Part shown: positions 30,635 through 39,020 of the stretch, in pieces | Layout: each line of letters starts with the position of its first letter | Position numbering within the stretch: position 1 is the first letter of the stretch | Source: JAIBJN01 sp963748205 | GTDB taxonomy: Bacteria; Actinomycetota; Thermoleophilia; Gaiellales; Gaiellaceae | Assembly: GCA_963748205.1 (NCBI GenBank) | Contig: CAVVIB010000028.1 | Location: 62,001-126,000, forward strand | DNA: 64,000 nt | Reading direction: 5' to 3' | Position numbers and translations under genes: made by a program | The notes under the pieces: model-generated | Databases searched by the model: none | The model's input: the letters and a program-made list of their open reading frames with translations, nothing else | What the model was told of the DNA's origin: nothing

Positions 30635-33189
30635 GATGCGCCGATCAGCTCCCGTGCGGCCGCGAGCTCGGCCTCCCGGCCGTCCAGCTCGCCGTTCACC
30701 TTCCGGCGCAGGACCTCCTCGAGGATGGCTCCGACCTCGGGCGACTCGGTCAGCCCGAGCTCCGCGAGGTCGCCGCCCGAGATCTCCAGGTGGACGTCGC
30801 GGAGATCCTCGAAGTAGCGCTCGAGTCGGGTGCGGGCGGACGCGTCCGCGCCGGCCATGGCCATGAGGACGCCGTCCGGGTCGTGCGGCTCGGCGATCGC
30901 GCGAAGGCGCGCCGGCTCGTCCGTCTCGGCGACGCGCTCGCGCAGGCGCGCGGCCACCGTGACCGCGTCGGCGATCCGCTCGGCGTCGCGCCGGCGCAGC
31001 TTGAGGCGCTCGAACCAGTCGTAGAGCTCGTCGGGCGGCAGGCGCCTCGCGAGCGCGGCCAGCCGCAGCCGCCAGGCCGGCGCGTCGGGCGCGTGCCGCT
31101 CGCGGAGCGAGTCCAGCTCGGCAACGAGCTCGACCGCGTCCTCGCCGGCGGCCAGGTGCGGATGGATCGCCTGGTCGAGGCGCAGCTCCGCCATGCGGCG
31201 AAGGGAGTCGCCGACCTCGGCCTCGGAGAGGAGCGCCTGGAGCTCGTCGCGCAGCCGCGCCGACGAGAGCTCGCCGACGAGCTCCATCTCGATGCAGGCC
31301 CGCGCGAGCCCGAACGTGTGCGAGTCCATGCGGAAGCCGTACCGGTTCTCGTAGCGGATCGCCCGGAAGAGCCGCGTCGGGTCATCGATGAAGGACAGGT
31401 TGTGGAGGACGCGGATGACCTTCGCCTCGAGATCTCGGAGGCCGCCGAAGAAGTCCACGAGCCGCCCGAAGTCCTCGCCCTTCAGCGAGACCGCCATGGC
31501 GTTGATCGTGAAGTCGCGCCGGTAGAGGTCCTGGCGGATCGACGCCTGCTCCACCGCGGGGAGCGCGCCGGGGTAGTCGTAGAACTCGGTGCGCGCGGTC
31601 GCGACATCGACCCTGCCGCCCTCGTAGACGACGATCGCCGTCCCGAACTTGTCGTGCGGGACGACGCGGCCGCCGAGCGCCTGCGCCAGCGCGCGCCCGA
31701 AGGCGATCCCGTCGCCCTCGACCGCGATGTCGACGTCGAAGCTCGGCTCGTCCATGAGCAGGTCGCGGACCGCGCCGCCGACGAGGTAGACGCCGTCGAA
31801 GCCTTCGGCGACGGCCTGGACTGCCTCGAACACAGGCGCCAGGCCTGGGACGGCGAGGAGCTCCGCGCTCACGTCCGGGCCGGCGGGCGCCGCCTCCTCC
31901 GCGGTGGGCTCGCCCAGCGCCCGCAGCAGGTCGCTGCGCGCCACGACGCCGACCACCTTGTCCTCGCGAAGCACGGCGGCGCGCCCCGCGTCCGAGGTCC
32001 GCAGGAGCCGCGTCAGCTCGGGCAGCGGCGTGTCTTCGGCGCACGTGACCACGTCGGAGCTCATGACGCTCTTCACGGGGGCGTGGGAAAGCGCATGGCC
32101 GATGGCCTGGTCGAGGTTCTCGCGCGTGACGAGCCCGACGAGACGCTCGTCCTCCGCGACGAGGATCCCGCTCTGGCGGTGCCGCTGGCAGAGGATCATC
32201 GCCTGCGCGACGGTGTCGTCGGGCGCGACGAACCGCGCCGGGCGCGACATGATCTCCGCCGCCGTGGGCAGCGGCCGCGCGGCGCCCGGGAGCGCGTCGA
32301 GGACGAGCTGTCGCGCCTCGGCGAGCGGGCCGCGATGGACGGCCGAGGCCGCTTGCGGGTGCCCGCCTCCGCCGAGCGCGCCCGCGACCGCCGCAGCGTC
32401 GAGCTCCGGCACGCGCGAGCGGCTGACGCAGAACACGCGCCCGTCCATCTCGACGAGGCAGACAAGCGCCTGGGCGTCGGTGAGGTCGACGATCTTGTGC
32501 GCGAGGTTGGAGATGCCGTCGACGTACGCCGGCCAGGACACGGGCGCGACGAGCACTTCGAGCCCGCCGACGGAGTGGCTCTCGAGCGAGGAGGTGAGCG
32601 CGTCGAGGAGCGCGCGCTCCTCCTCTGCGAGCGGCGCCCGCAGGTACTGCGCCACCATCTCCTGCCGCGCCCCGTGGCGGAGGCACCAGGCGAGCGCCTC
32701 GGCGTCGCGGAGCGCGACGCCGGGGTAGCCGAGGGATCCCGTGTCCTCGTGGATGCCGAGGGCGAAGACGGTGGCCTCGAGCGGCGAGACCTCGATCTCC
32801 CGCTCGGCGAGGATGCCGACCATCGTCGTCGTGAGCGCTCCGTCGTCGGAGAGCACGAGGTTCTCCGGCTTCACCCAGCCGGGCGTCTCACCGGAATGGT
32901 GGTCGAAGACGACGACCTCGACGGCGGGATCGCGCGCCACGCGCTCGAACTCCCCCAGCCGCTCCGGGTGGACGGTCTCGACCACGATCAGCCGCCGGAC
33001 GGCCTCGGTGTCGACGCGCCCGGGCTCGACGATCTCGAGCTCGTCCGCGTGCAGGCGGTAGAACTCGCGCACGTTGCGGTTGAGCGAGCCGGAGAGCGCG
33101 ATCACGGCGCCCGGGTAGAGCCGCCGCGCGGCGAGCATCGCCGCGAGCGCGTCGAAGTCCGTGTTGGTGTGGGAGACGATCACGTCCAC
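30631..33189 (-). CDS. tRNA nucleotidyltransferase (A-adding/CCA type) with DHH and CBS domains
   Basis: 852 residues, leaderless GTG after TAACCT. Residues 1-300: DHH phosphoesterase (SHTNTDFDALAA, VVFDHHSGE, IHEDTGSL) with DHHA1 (GGGGHPQAA). About 310-430: two CBS domains (IMSRPARFVAPDD, VMSSDVVTCAEDTPL). About 455-852: class II poly(A)/CCA polymerase head and neck (VYLVGGAVRDLLM, SFDVDIAVEGDG, RRDFTINAMAVSL, DDPTRLFRAIRYENRYGF). This layout is that of the Aquifex A-adding enzyme. Whether it adds only A or the full CCA cannot be told. No separate CCA enzyme is in the window. Confidence 0.92.
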   Translation of the reverse strand: MDVIVSHTNTDFDALAAMLAARRLYPGAVIALSGSLNRNVREFYRLHADELEIVEPGRVDTEAVRRLIVVETVHPERLGEFERVARDPAVEVVVFDHHSGETPGWVKPENLVLSDDGALTTTMVGILAEREIEVSPLEATVFALGIHEDTGSLGYPGVALRDAEALAWCLRHGARQEMVAQYLRAPLAEEERALLDALTSSLESHSVGGLEVLVAPVSWPAYVDGISNLAHKIVDLTDAQALVCLVEMDGRVFCVSRSRVPELDAAAVAGALGGGGHPQAASAVHRGPLAEARQLVLDALPGAARPLPTAAEIMSRPARFVAPDDTVAQAMILCQRHRQSGILVAEDERLVGLVTRENLDQAIGHALSHAPVKSVMSSDVVTCAEDTPLPELTRLLRTSDAGRAAVLREDKVVGVVARSDLLRALGEPTAEEAAPAGPDVSAELLAVPGLAPVFEAVQAVAEGFDGVYLVGGAVRDLLMDEPSFDVDIAVEGDGIAFGRALAQALGGRVVPHDKFGTAIVVYEGGRVDVATARTEFYDYPGALPAVEQASIRQDLYRRDFTINAMAVSLKGEDFGRLVDFFGGLRDLEAKVIRVLHNLSFIDDPTRLFRAIRYENRYGFRMDSHTFGLARACIEMELVGELSSARLRDELQALLSEAEVGDSLRRMAELRLDQAIHPHLAAGEDAVELVAELDSLRERHAPDAPAWRLRLAALARRLPPDELYDWFERLKLRRRDAERIADAVTVAARLRERVAETDEPARLRAIAEPHDPDGVLMAMAGADASARTRLERYFEDLRDVHLEISGGDLAELGLTESPEVGAILEEVLRRKVNGELDGREAELAAARELIGAS

Positions 33190-33287
33190 GGCTGGAAGGT
33201 TAGACCCGGCCGCGCTGTATCCCCCTTCCTGAGGATGGCGCAGGGTGCCTCGCGGTCACACCGTGAGATCCGGGGTCCGCCGCAGAC

Positions 33288-36191
33288 GTGTTTACCAAAC
33301 AGCGAACCGCTCTCACCGCGCTCCTCGCGCTCACGCTCGTCGTCGCGGTTCCCGCAGGCGGCGCGCTCGTTGCGCCGGTCCTGATCGGCCCCGACGAAGG
33401 CGTGACGGTGAGCGAGCTGCCGCCCTTCAAGTGGAATCCCGTCACGGGCGCCGACCGCTACGAGTTCGAGTTCGCCGCCGATCCGGGCTTCAACGGCACG
33501 ACCACGGTGAGCACGAAGAACACGCGGGCCGCGCTCAAGCTCCTCGTCCCGAACGGGACCTACTACTGGCGCGTGCGCGGAGTGACGAGCGGCGGCGACG
33601 TCGGCGCGTGGTCCGAGATCCGCAGCTTCGACATGGCGTGGACGGCGCAGGCCGCGCTGCTCGCGCCGGCGGACGGCGCCACGATCACGTACCCGGAGAA
33701 CGCGCTCGAGCTCAGGTGGAGCGTCGTGCAGGGCGCCGCGAAGTACCTCGTCAAGATCGCGAGCGACCCCGGGCTCGGCACGCTCGTCTTCGGCGAGCCG
33801 GTCGAGACCGCGTCGACGCAGTTCACGCTCAACGACCCAATGCCCCCGGGGACGTACTACTGGGGCATCACGCCGCTGAACGCGCAGGGCCACGAGGGAA
33901 CCGCCTCGACCGTCGGCTCCTTCACCTGGTCGTGGCCGTCGACCTCGACACCGATGTACACCGACCTCTCCGACGACCTCGAGCTCGTCGACCCGAACTT
34001 CTCGTGGACGCCGGTGCTCGGCGCGGCCGGCTACCAGGTCGAGGTCAACTTCTCCTCCGACTGGGCCACCGGCTCCAAGGTCTGCTGCAACGCCATCAGC
34101 TTCCACACGCAGGCGTCGACGCTGGGGACTTCCCTCTCCCCCGCGGTCGTGCTCGGCAACAACACCTACTTCTGGCGCGTCCGCGCGATCGACTCCGCGA
34201 ACAACGCCGGGGTCTGGAATGTCGGCCCGTCCTTCACGAAGACGTTCGACAACGTGCCGCCCGTGACCGGAGCGAGCATCAAGAACGTCCGCATGCGCGA
34301 CAACAACGTCGACCCTGCCGTCGACACCGACACGAACACCACCGTGGTCGACACCGACACGCCCGTCGTCGTGTGGGATCCGGTCATCGGCGCCTCCGGG
34401 TACACCGTCAACGTGACGCCGTTCGCCGGCGGGGTGTGCGACTGGACCGGAACCATCTGGGACACGGACACGACCGTCCGCGCCTGGACGCCCCTCGGGT
34501 GGAGCAGGTCGGGGACCTCGCCCTTCCCGCCGGAGAACCCCTCGACCGACTCGAACAGGACCATGACCGCGGGCGGCGAGTACTGCGTCCGGGTGCGCGC
34601 CTACGACCGGCCGTCCATCAGCGCCGCGCCGATCAACGGCGACTGGACGTACCTTCCGGCGAACAACCAGCCCGCGTTCAAGTGGAACGGGCCCCCGGCG
34701 AGCGCAGCGTGCACCCCGTGCGCGATGGCCTCCGGGAACTACAACGGCCCGGTCACCGGAACGACGATCGGGGCGATGCCGCTCTTCACCTGGGATCCGA
34801 TCCCGGGCGCGGAGAGCTATTACGTGCTGGTCGCGCGCGACGCCAACTTCACGAACGTCGTCGACTTCGCCTATAGCCGGATTCCGGCGTACGCGCCGCG
34901 CACCTCGTCCGGGTCGGTCGGCTTCGCCGACGAGACGACGCTCTACTACTGGGCCGTCCTGCCGGCCGACAACGCGAACGGCACGGGCGTCTCGTCAGAG
35001 CCCTTGACGAGCGGGCCGCACAGCTTCACCAAGCAGTCCGCGCCTCCCATCCTCGTCTCCCCGGCGGACGCCGCCGTCGTGAACACCCCGGCAACCGCGT
35101 TCCAGTGGACGCCGGTCCACGACGCCCGGCAGTACCGGCTCCAGGTCGCCGTCGACCCGACCTTCGGAACGCTGATCGACGACGTCGAGACCGACGCGAG
35201 CTCGTACACGAGCAACACGACCTACCCGTCCGACACCACGCTCTACTGGCGCGTGCGTGCCGACGCCGAGGACGGCTCCGGGCAGGTCGGGCTCACCTGG
35301 TCGGAGAGCGGGACGTTCACGAAGCAGCTGCCCAAGCCGGTCTGGGATCCGGACAACCCGACGAGCGGATCGTTCCTGCCCACGATCAAGTGGTCGGCCG
35401 TGCCGGGCGCCGTCTCCTACGACCTGCACGTCGTCGAGCCGGACGGCCAGGCGCGCGACTTCCGCAACATCCCCGGGCCCGCCGGCACGTTCATCGAGAT
35501 GACCGGTGTCGGCGTCTTCACCTGGACGGTCCGCGCGAACTTCCCCACGGACGGCCTCACGACCCTCGACGGCCCGTACTCGGTGCCCTCGACGTTCACG
35601 CACACCATTCCCGAGCCGACCGGGACGACGGAAGAGGTCGGCGTTCGCCGCCTGCTCCTCCAGTGGGAGCCGCGGGCGCGAGCAGACGACTACCGCGTCC
35701 AGATCTCGACCCGGGCCGACTTCGCCACCGTCAACGAGAACATCTCGACGCAGACGACCTCGCACGCGCCGCTCCTCACGTCCGCGGCGTTCACGAACGG
35801 CGGGAACTTCTACTGGCGCGTCGCGATGATCGACGCCGACAACAACCTCGGCGACTACAGCGTCGCCCGCCCCTTCACGCTGCCCCCGATGGGCAGCGGC
35901 GGAAGCGGCACCCCGACGGTTCAGCGCTTCCGCGGCTCCTTCACCGGCTATCCGGTCAGGAACCAGTGGCGAACGGTCTCGCTCACCGTCCGGAACGGCT
36001 CCTTCCAGCTCGTCCCGGGCGCGAACGTCCGCATCTCGGGCGCCGGCGTCCGTGCCGTGACCAAGAAGACCGGCACCGGCGGCAAGGCCAGCTTCCGGCT
36101 CCGCGCCACGCGCCTGGGCAGCGTCTCGTTCCGGGTCACGAAAGTCGGCTTCACGGCCGCGACCTACTTGCGCTCCGTCCGCGCTCGCTAG
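33288..36191 (+). CDS. Large secreted protein with about eight fibronectin-like repeats (967 aa)
   Basis: GTG start; N-terminal signal (RTALTALLALTLVVAVPAGG). The body repeats a beta-sandwich pattern: FxWxPVxGAxxYxVxVAxD, then YYWRVRA-type strands. Copies of the latter are YYWRVRG, YYWGITP, YFWRVRA, YCVRVRA, YYWAVLP, YWRVRAD, FTWTVRA and FYWRVAM. Two CC/CxxC pairs (VCCNA, ACTPCAM) could form disulfides. The C-terminal 90 residues form a different Arg-rich beta domain (VRNGSFQLVPGANVRISGAG) like bacterial Ig/carboxypeptidase-regulatory folds. Likely a surface or adhesion protein. No sortase motif or anchor. Confidence 0.8.
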   Translation: MFTKQRTALTALLALTLVVAVPAGGALVAPVLIGPDEGVTVSELPPFKWNPVTGADRYEFEFAADPGFNGTTTVSTKNTRAALKLLVPNGTYYWRVRGVTSGGDVGAWSEIRSFDMAWTAQAALLAPADGATITYPENALELRWSVVQGAAKYLVKIASDPGLGTLVFGEPVETASTQFTLNDPMPPGTYYWGITPLNAQGHEGTASTVGSFTWSWPSTSTPMYTDLSDDLELVDPNFSWTPVLGAAGYQVEVNFSSDWATGSKVCCNAISFHTQASTLGTSLSPAVVLGNNTYFWRVRAIDSANNAGVWNVGPSFTKTFDNVPPVTGASIKNVRMRDNNVDPAVDTDTNTTVVDTDTPVVVWDPVIGASGYTVNVTPFAGGVCDWTGTIWDTDTTVRAWTPLGWSRSGTSPFPPENPSTDSNRTMTAGGEYCVRVRAYDRPSISAAPINGDWTYLPANNQPAFKWNGPPASAACTPCAMASGNYNGPVTGTTIGAMPLFTWDPIPGAESYYVLVARDANFTNVVDFAYSRIPAYAPRTSSGSVGFADETTLYYWAVLPADNANGTGVSSEPLTSGPHSFTKQSAPPILVSPADAAVVNTPATAFQWTPVHDARQYRLQVAVDPTFGTLIDDVETDASSYTSNTTYPSDTTLYWRVRADAEDGSGQVGLTWSESGTFTKQLPKPVWDPDNPTSGSFLPTIKWSAVPGAVSYDLHVVEPDGQARDFRNIPGPAGTFIEMTGVGVFTWTVRANFPTDGLTTLDGPYSVPSTFTHTIPEPTGTTEEVGVRRLLLQWEPRARADDYRVQISTRADFATVNENISTQTTSHAPLLTSAAFTNGGNFYWRVAMIDADNNLGDYSVARPFTLPPMGSGGSGTPTVQRFRGSFTGYPVRNQWRTVSLTVRNGSFQLVPGANVRISGAGVRAVTKKTGTGGKASFRLRATRLGSVSFRVTKVGFTAATYLRSVRAR

Positions 36192-36193
36192 CC

Positions 36194-36580
36194 CTAGCGA
36201 CCGGCGACGACGGCGATCTCGACGCGGCAGCCCGAGGGCAGGGCCGCGATCTCGACCGTGGCGCGCGCCGGGTACGGCTCGCTGAGGTGGCTCGCGTAGA
36301 CCTCGTTCATCGGCTGGAAGTCGTCCAGCTCGATGAGGAAGATCGACGTCATCAGGATCTTGTCGAGGCCGGAGCCGGCCTCCTCGAGGATCGCCGAGAG
36401 GTTCTTCATCACCTGCTGGGTCTGCTCGACGATGCCGCCCTCGACGACCTCCCCGTCCGCGGGGTCGATCCCGAGCTGCCCGGAGACGAAGACGAGGTCA
36501 CCCGCGACGATGCCCTGCGAGTACGGCGCTCCCTGGAAGGGCGCCGGGGCCCTGTCGGTGCGTACGGCCTGCTTGTCCAT
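36194..36580 (-). CDS. ridA: RidA-family enamine/imine deaminase
   Basis: 128 residues. Family blocks: APYSQGIVAGDLVFVSGQLG, EQTQQVMKNLSAILEEAGSG, ILMTSIFLIELDDF, YPARATVEIAALPSGCRVEI with the conserved Arg that binds the substrate carboxylate. It hydrolyses reactive 2-aminoacrylate made by PLP enzymes. It follows murA by two bases on the same strand, so the two are probably co-transcribed. Convergent with the repeat protein. Confidence 0.93.
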   Translation of the reverse strand: MDKQAVRTDRAPAPFQGAPYSQGIVAGDLVFVSGQLGIDPADGEVVEGGIVEQTQQVMKNLSAILEEAGSGLDKILMTSIFLIELDDFQPMNEVYASHLSEPYPARATVEIAALPSGCRVEIAVVAGR

Positions 36581-36582
36581 TC

Positions 36583-37863
36583 CTATGCCTCCACCCGTTC
36601 GATGCTGGCACCGAGCGCCCGCAGACGCTCGTCGATCCGCTCGTAGCCCCTGTCGATCTGCCCGATGTTCCCGATGGTCGAGCGCCCCTCCGCGCAGAGG
36701 CTCGCGATCAGCATCGCCATGCCCGCGCGAATGTCCGGGCTCTCCATGCGCTCCCCGTAGAGGCGCGCCGGCCCGCTGACGACGGCGCGGTGCGGGTCGC
36801 AGAGGATGATCCGCGCCCCCATGTTCACGAGCTTGTCCACGAAGAAGAGGCGGTTCTCGAACATCTTCTCGAAGATCAGCACGGTGCCCCGCGCCTGGGT
36901 CGCGACCGCGAGTGCGATCGAGGTGAGGTCGGCCGGGAACGCCGGCCACGGCCCGTCCTCGATCTTCGGGATCTGCGCGCCGAGGTCGTCCTTGATCACG
37001 AGCTCCTGGCCGCCGGGCACGCGCACCGAGGATCCCTCGGCGTGCATCTCGATCCCGAGCCGCGCGAACCCGTGCCAGACGCCGGCGAGGTGCTCGTGCA
37101 CGACCTCCTCGATCACGATCTCGCCCTCGGTGACCGCGCCGAGGCCGACGAAGCTCGCGACCTCGATGTGATCGGGGCAGATGCGCCATTCGCCGCCTCC
37201 GAGGCGGTCGACGCCGTGCACGTGGAGGACGTTCGACCCGATGCCCTCGATGCGGGCGCCGAGCGCGACGAGGAAGTTGCAGAGATCCTGGACGTGCGGC
37301 TCGCAGGCCGCGTTCGTGATCGTCGTCTCCCCCTCGGCCAGCACCGCGGCCATGACCGCGTTCTCCGTGCCGGTGACCGACGCCTCGTCGAGGAAGATCG
37401 GCGCCCCCTTGAGCCCCTGCGCCGTCATGCGCAGGCGCCGGTCGGCCTCGATCTCCGCGCCGAGCCGCGCGAAAGCGTGGATGTGCGTGTCGAGCCGTCG
37501 CCGGCCGATCACGTCGCCGCCCGGCGGCGGGATGATCGCCTCGCCCCAGCGCGCGAGCAGCGGGCCCGCAAGCAGGATCGACGCGCGGATCCGCGTGCAG
37601 AGCTCGGCATCGAGCTCGTGCTTGCGCACGTCCTCGGCCACGATCCGCACCCGCCCGCCGCCCTGGCGCTCGACCTCGACCCCGAGGTCGGCGACGAGAT
37701 CCAGCATCGTCTCCGCGTCCCTGATCGCGGGGACGTTCGTCAGCGTCACGGGCTCCTCGGTCAGGAGCGCCGCGGCGATGATCGGGAGCGCCGCGTTCTT
37801 GTTCCCGGCCGCGCGCACCGTCCCGCGCAGCGGGCGTCTGCCTTCAATGACGAAGGACTCCAT
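36583..37863 (-). CDS. murA: UDP-N-acetylglucosamine 1-carboxyvinyltransferase with Asp at the fosfomycin site
   Basis: 426 residues from the ATG (MESFVIEGRRPLRGTVRAAG); a GTG 10 codons upstream is also possible. First step of peptidoglycan synthesis: transfers enolpyruvate from PEP to UDP-GlcNAc. Seen: AAGNKNAALPIIAAALLTEE, LDLVADLGVEVE, RIRASILLAGPLLAR, PPPGGDVIGRRRLDTHI. The loop normally reads GGCxIGxRPVD with Cys115; here it is Asp, as in mycobacteria, where this gives natural fosfomycin resistance. Lies upstream of ridA. Divergent from the HD gene. Confidence 0.95.
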   Translation of the reverse strand: MESFVIEGRRPLRGTVRAAGNKNAALPIIAAALLTEEPVTLTNVPAIRDAETMLDLVADLGVEVERQGGGRVRIVAEDVRKHELDAELCTRIRASILLAGPLLARWGEAIIPPPGGDVIGRRRLDTHIHAFARLGAEIEADRRLRMTAQGLKGAPIFLDEASVTGTENAVMAAVLAEGETTITNAACEPHVQDLCNFLVALGARIEGIGSNVLHVHGVDRLGGGEWRICPDHIEVASFVGLGAVTEGEIVIEEVVHEHLAGVWHGFARLGIEMHAEGSSVRVPGGQELVIKDDLGAQIPKIEDGPWPAFPADLTSIALAVATQARGTVLIFEKMFENRLFFVDKLVNMGARIILCDPHRAVVSGPARLYGERMESPDIRAGMAMLIASLCAEGRSTIGNIGQIDRGYERIDERLRALGASIERVEA

Positions 37864-37934
37864 CAGCGTGTCTTGGACAAGGGTCTCGGGCACGAAGTCT
37901 GCGTTGCTCGGGCGTCCGAAGCGACCGAGGAGGC

Positions 37935-37941
37935 TATCCTA
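37935..37941. promoter_or_regulatory. Symmetric -10 element between murA and the HD-domain gene
   Basis: TATCCTA reads TATCCT on the plus strand, 10 bases before the HD-gene ATG, and TAGGAT on the minus strand, 42 bases before the murA GTG (72 before the ATG). Confidence 0.5.
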
Positions 37942-37950
37942 AACGGCCCT

Positions 37951-38520
37951 ATGGAGGTCACCCGCGACAGGGCCTGGGAGACGCTGACGCGCTACACGAA
38001 GAGCGAGGCGCTCCTCCGCCACGCGCTCGCGGTCGAGGCCTGCGTCGCCTACTACGCGCGCGAGCAAGGCGAGGACGAGGAGCTGTGGAGCGCCGTCGCG
38101 CTGCTGCACGACTTCGACTACGAGATGCATCCGACGCTCGACCAGCATCCGCAGGACGGTGCGCCGATCCTCCGCGAGGAGGGCTGGCCCGAGGAGGTCG
38201 TGGAGGGAGTGCTCTCGCACGCCGAGCACCTCGACATCCCGCGCGACACGCCGCTCAAGAAGACGCTCTTCGCCTGCGACGAGCTGGCCGGGTTCGTCCA
38301 CGCGTGCGGGCTCGTGCGTCCCGACGGGATCGAGACGCTCGAGCCGAAGTCGGTGAAGAAGAAGCTCAAGCAGCCGTCCTTCGCGGCCGGGGTGCACCGC
38401 GACGAGGTCTACGCCGGCGCTGAGCTGATCGGGCTCGAGCTCGACGACCACATCCGCAACGTCGTGACGGCCATGCGGCCCATCGCCGGGCAGCTCGGCC
38501 TGCGCACCGAAGCCGCCTAG
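37951..38520 (+). CDS. HD-domain phosphohydrolase-type protein (189 aa)
   Basis: ATG start. The HD metal site is seen as LLRHALAVEACVAYYA, then VALLHDFDYEMHPTLDQHP (the His-Asp pair), GVLSHAEHLDIPRDTPLKK and FACDELAGFVHACGLVRP. The C-terminus has KSVKKKLKQPSFAAGV. Such short stand-alone HD proteins are found in many bacteria and are presumed nucleotide or phosphate-ester hydrolases; the substrate here is unknown. Short leader, from the symmetric -10 shared with murA. Followed after 2 bases by the acetyltransferase gene, so likely an operon. Confidence 0.88.
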   Translation: MEVTRDRAWETLTRYTKSEALLRHALAVEACVAYYAREQGEDEELWSAVALLHDFDYEMHPTLDQHPQDGAPILREEGWPEEVVEGVLSHAEHLDIPRDTPLKKTLFACDELAGFVHACGLVRPDGIETLEPKSVKKKLKQPSFAAGVHRDEVYAGAELIGLELDDHIRNVVTAMRPIAGQLGLRTEAA

Positions 38521-38522
38521 CC

Positions 38523-39020
38523 GTGCCCCTCCGAGCACGCGCGCCGCGGCTCGAGGACGCCGAGGCGATCGCACGGATCTACAACGAGGGGATCGCCGGC
38601 CGTCTGGCCACGTTCGAGACCCGCGAGCGGACGGCGGCCGACATCGAGCGCTGGCTGGACGCCGGCTTCCCGCTCGTGGTCGTCGAGGACGAGGACGCGC
38701 GCGTGCTCGCCTGGGCCTCCGCGCCGCCCTACCGGGCTCACCGCGACGTCTACCGCGGCGTCGGGGACTTCTCCGTCTACGTCGCCGACGAGGCGCGCGG
38801 CCGCGGCGCCGGCCGGACGGCGATGGAGGCGCTCGCCGCGGAAGCCCGGGCGCGCGGCTTCTGGAAGCTCGTCGGCCGGATCTTCCCGGAGAACGAGCCG
38901 AGCCTCGCGCTCTGCCGGAAGCTCGGCTTCCGCGAGGTCGGCGTCTACGAGCGCCACGCGCGGCTCGACGGCGCCTGGCGCGACGTCGTGATCGTCGAGC
39001 TCCTGCTCGACGCGGGCTAG
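38523..39020 (+). CDS. GNAT acetyltransferase, phosphinothricin acetyltransferase (Pat)-like
   Basis: 165 residues, GTG start two bases after the HD gene. GNAT blocks: ARAPRLEDAEAIARIYNEGI, ATFETRERTAADIERWL, VGDFSVYVADEARGRGAGRT (acetyl-CoA pyrophosphate loop RGRGAG), then FPENEPSLALCRKLGFREVG and VGVYERHARLDGAWRDVVIV. The N-terminal IYNEGI and the ENEPS/GF blocks are those of Pat/MddA-like enzymes, which acetylate amino groups of methionine sulfone, phosphinothricin and similar compounds. Actual substrate unknown. Its stop overlaps that of the convergent lipoprotein gene. Confidence 0.85.
   Translation: MPLRARAPRLEDAEAIARIYNEGIAGRLATFETRERTAADIERWLDAGFPLVVVEDEDARVLAWASAPPYRAHRDVYRGVGDFSVYVADEARGRGAGRTAMEALAAEARARGFWKLVGRIFPENEPSLALCRKLGFREVGVYERHARLDGAWRDVVIVELLLDAG

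Noticed and set aside
30790..33384. An 864-residue plus-strand frame
   Set aside because: Antisense to the DHH-CBS nucleotidyltransferase; no recognisable motif.
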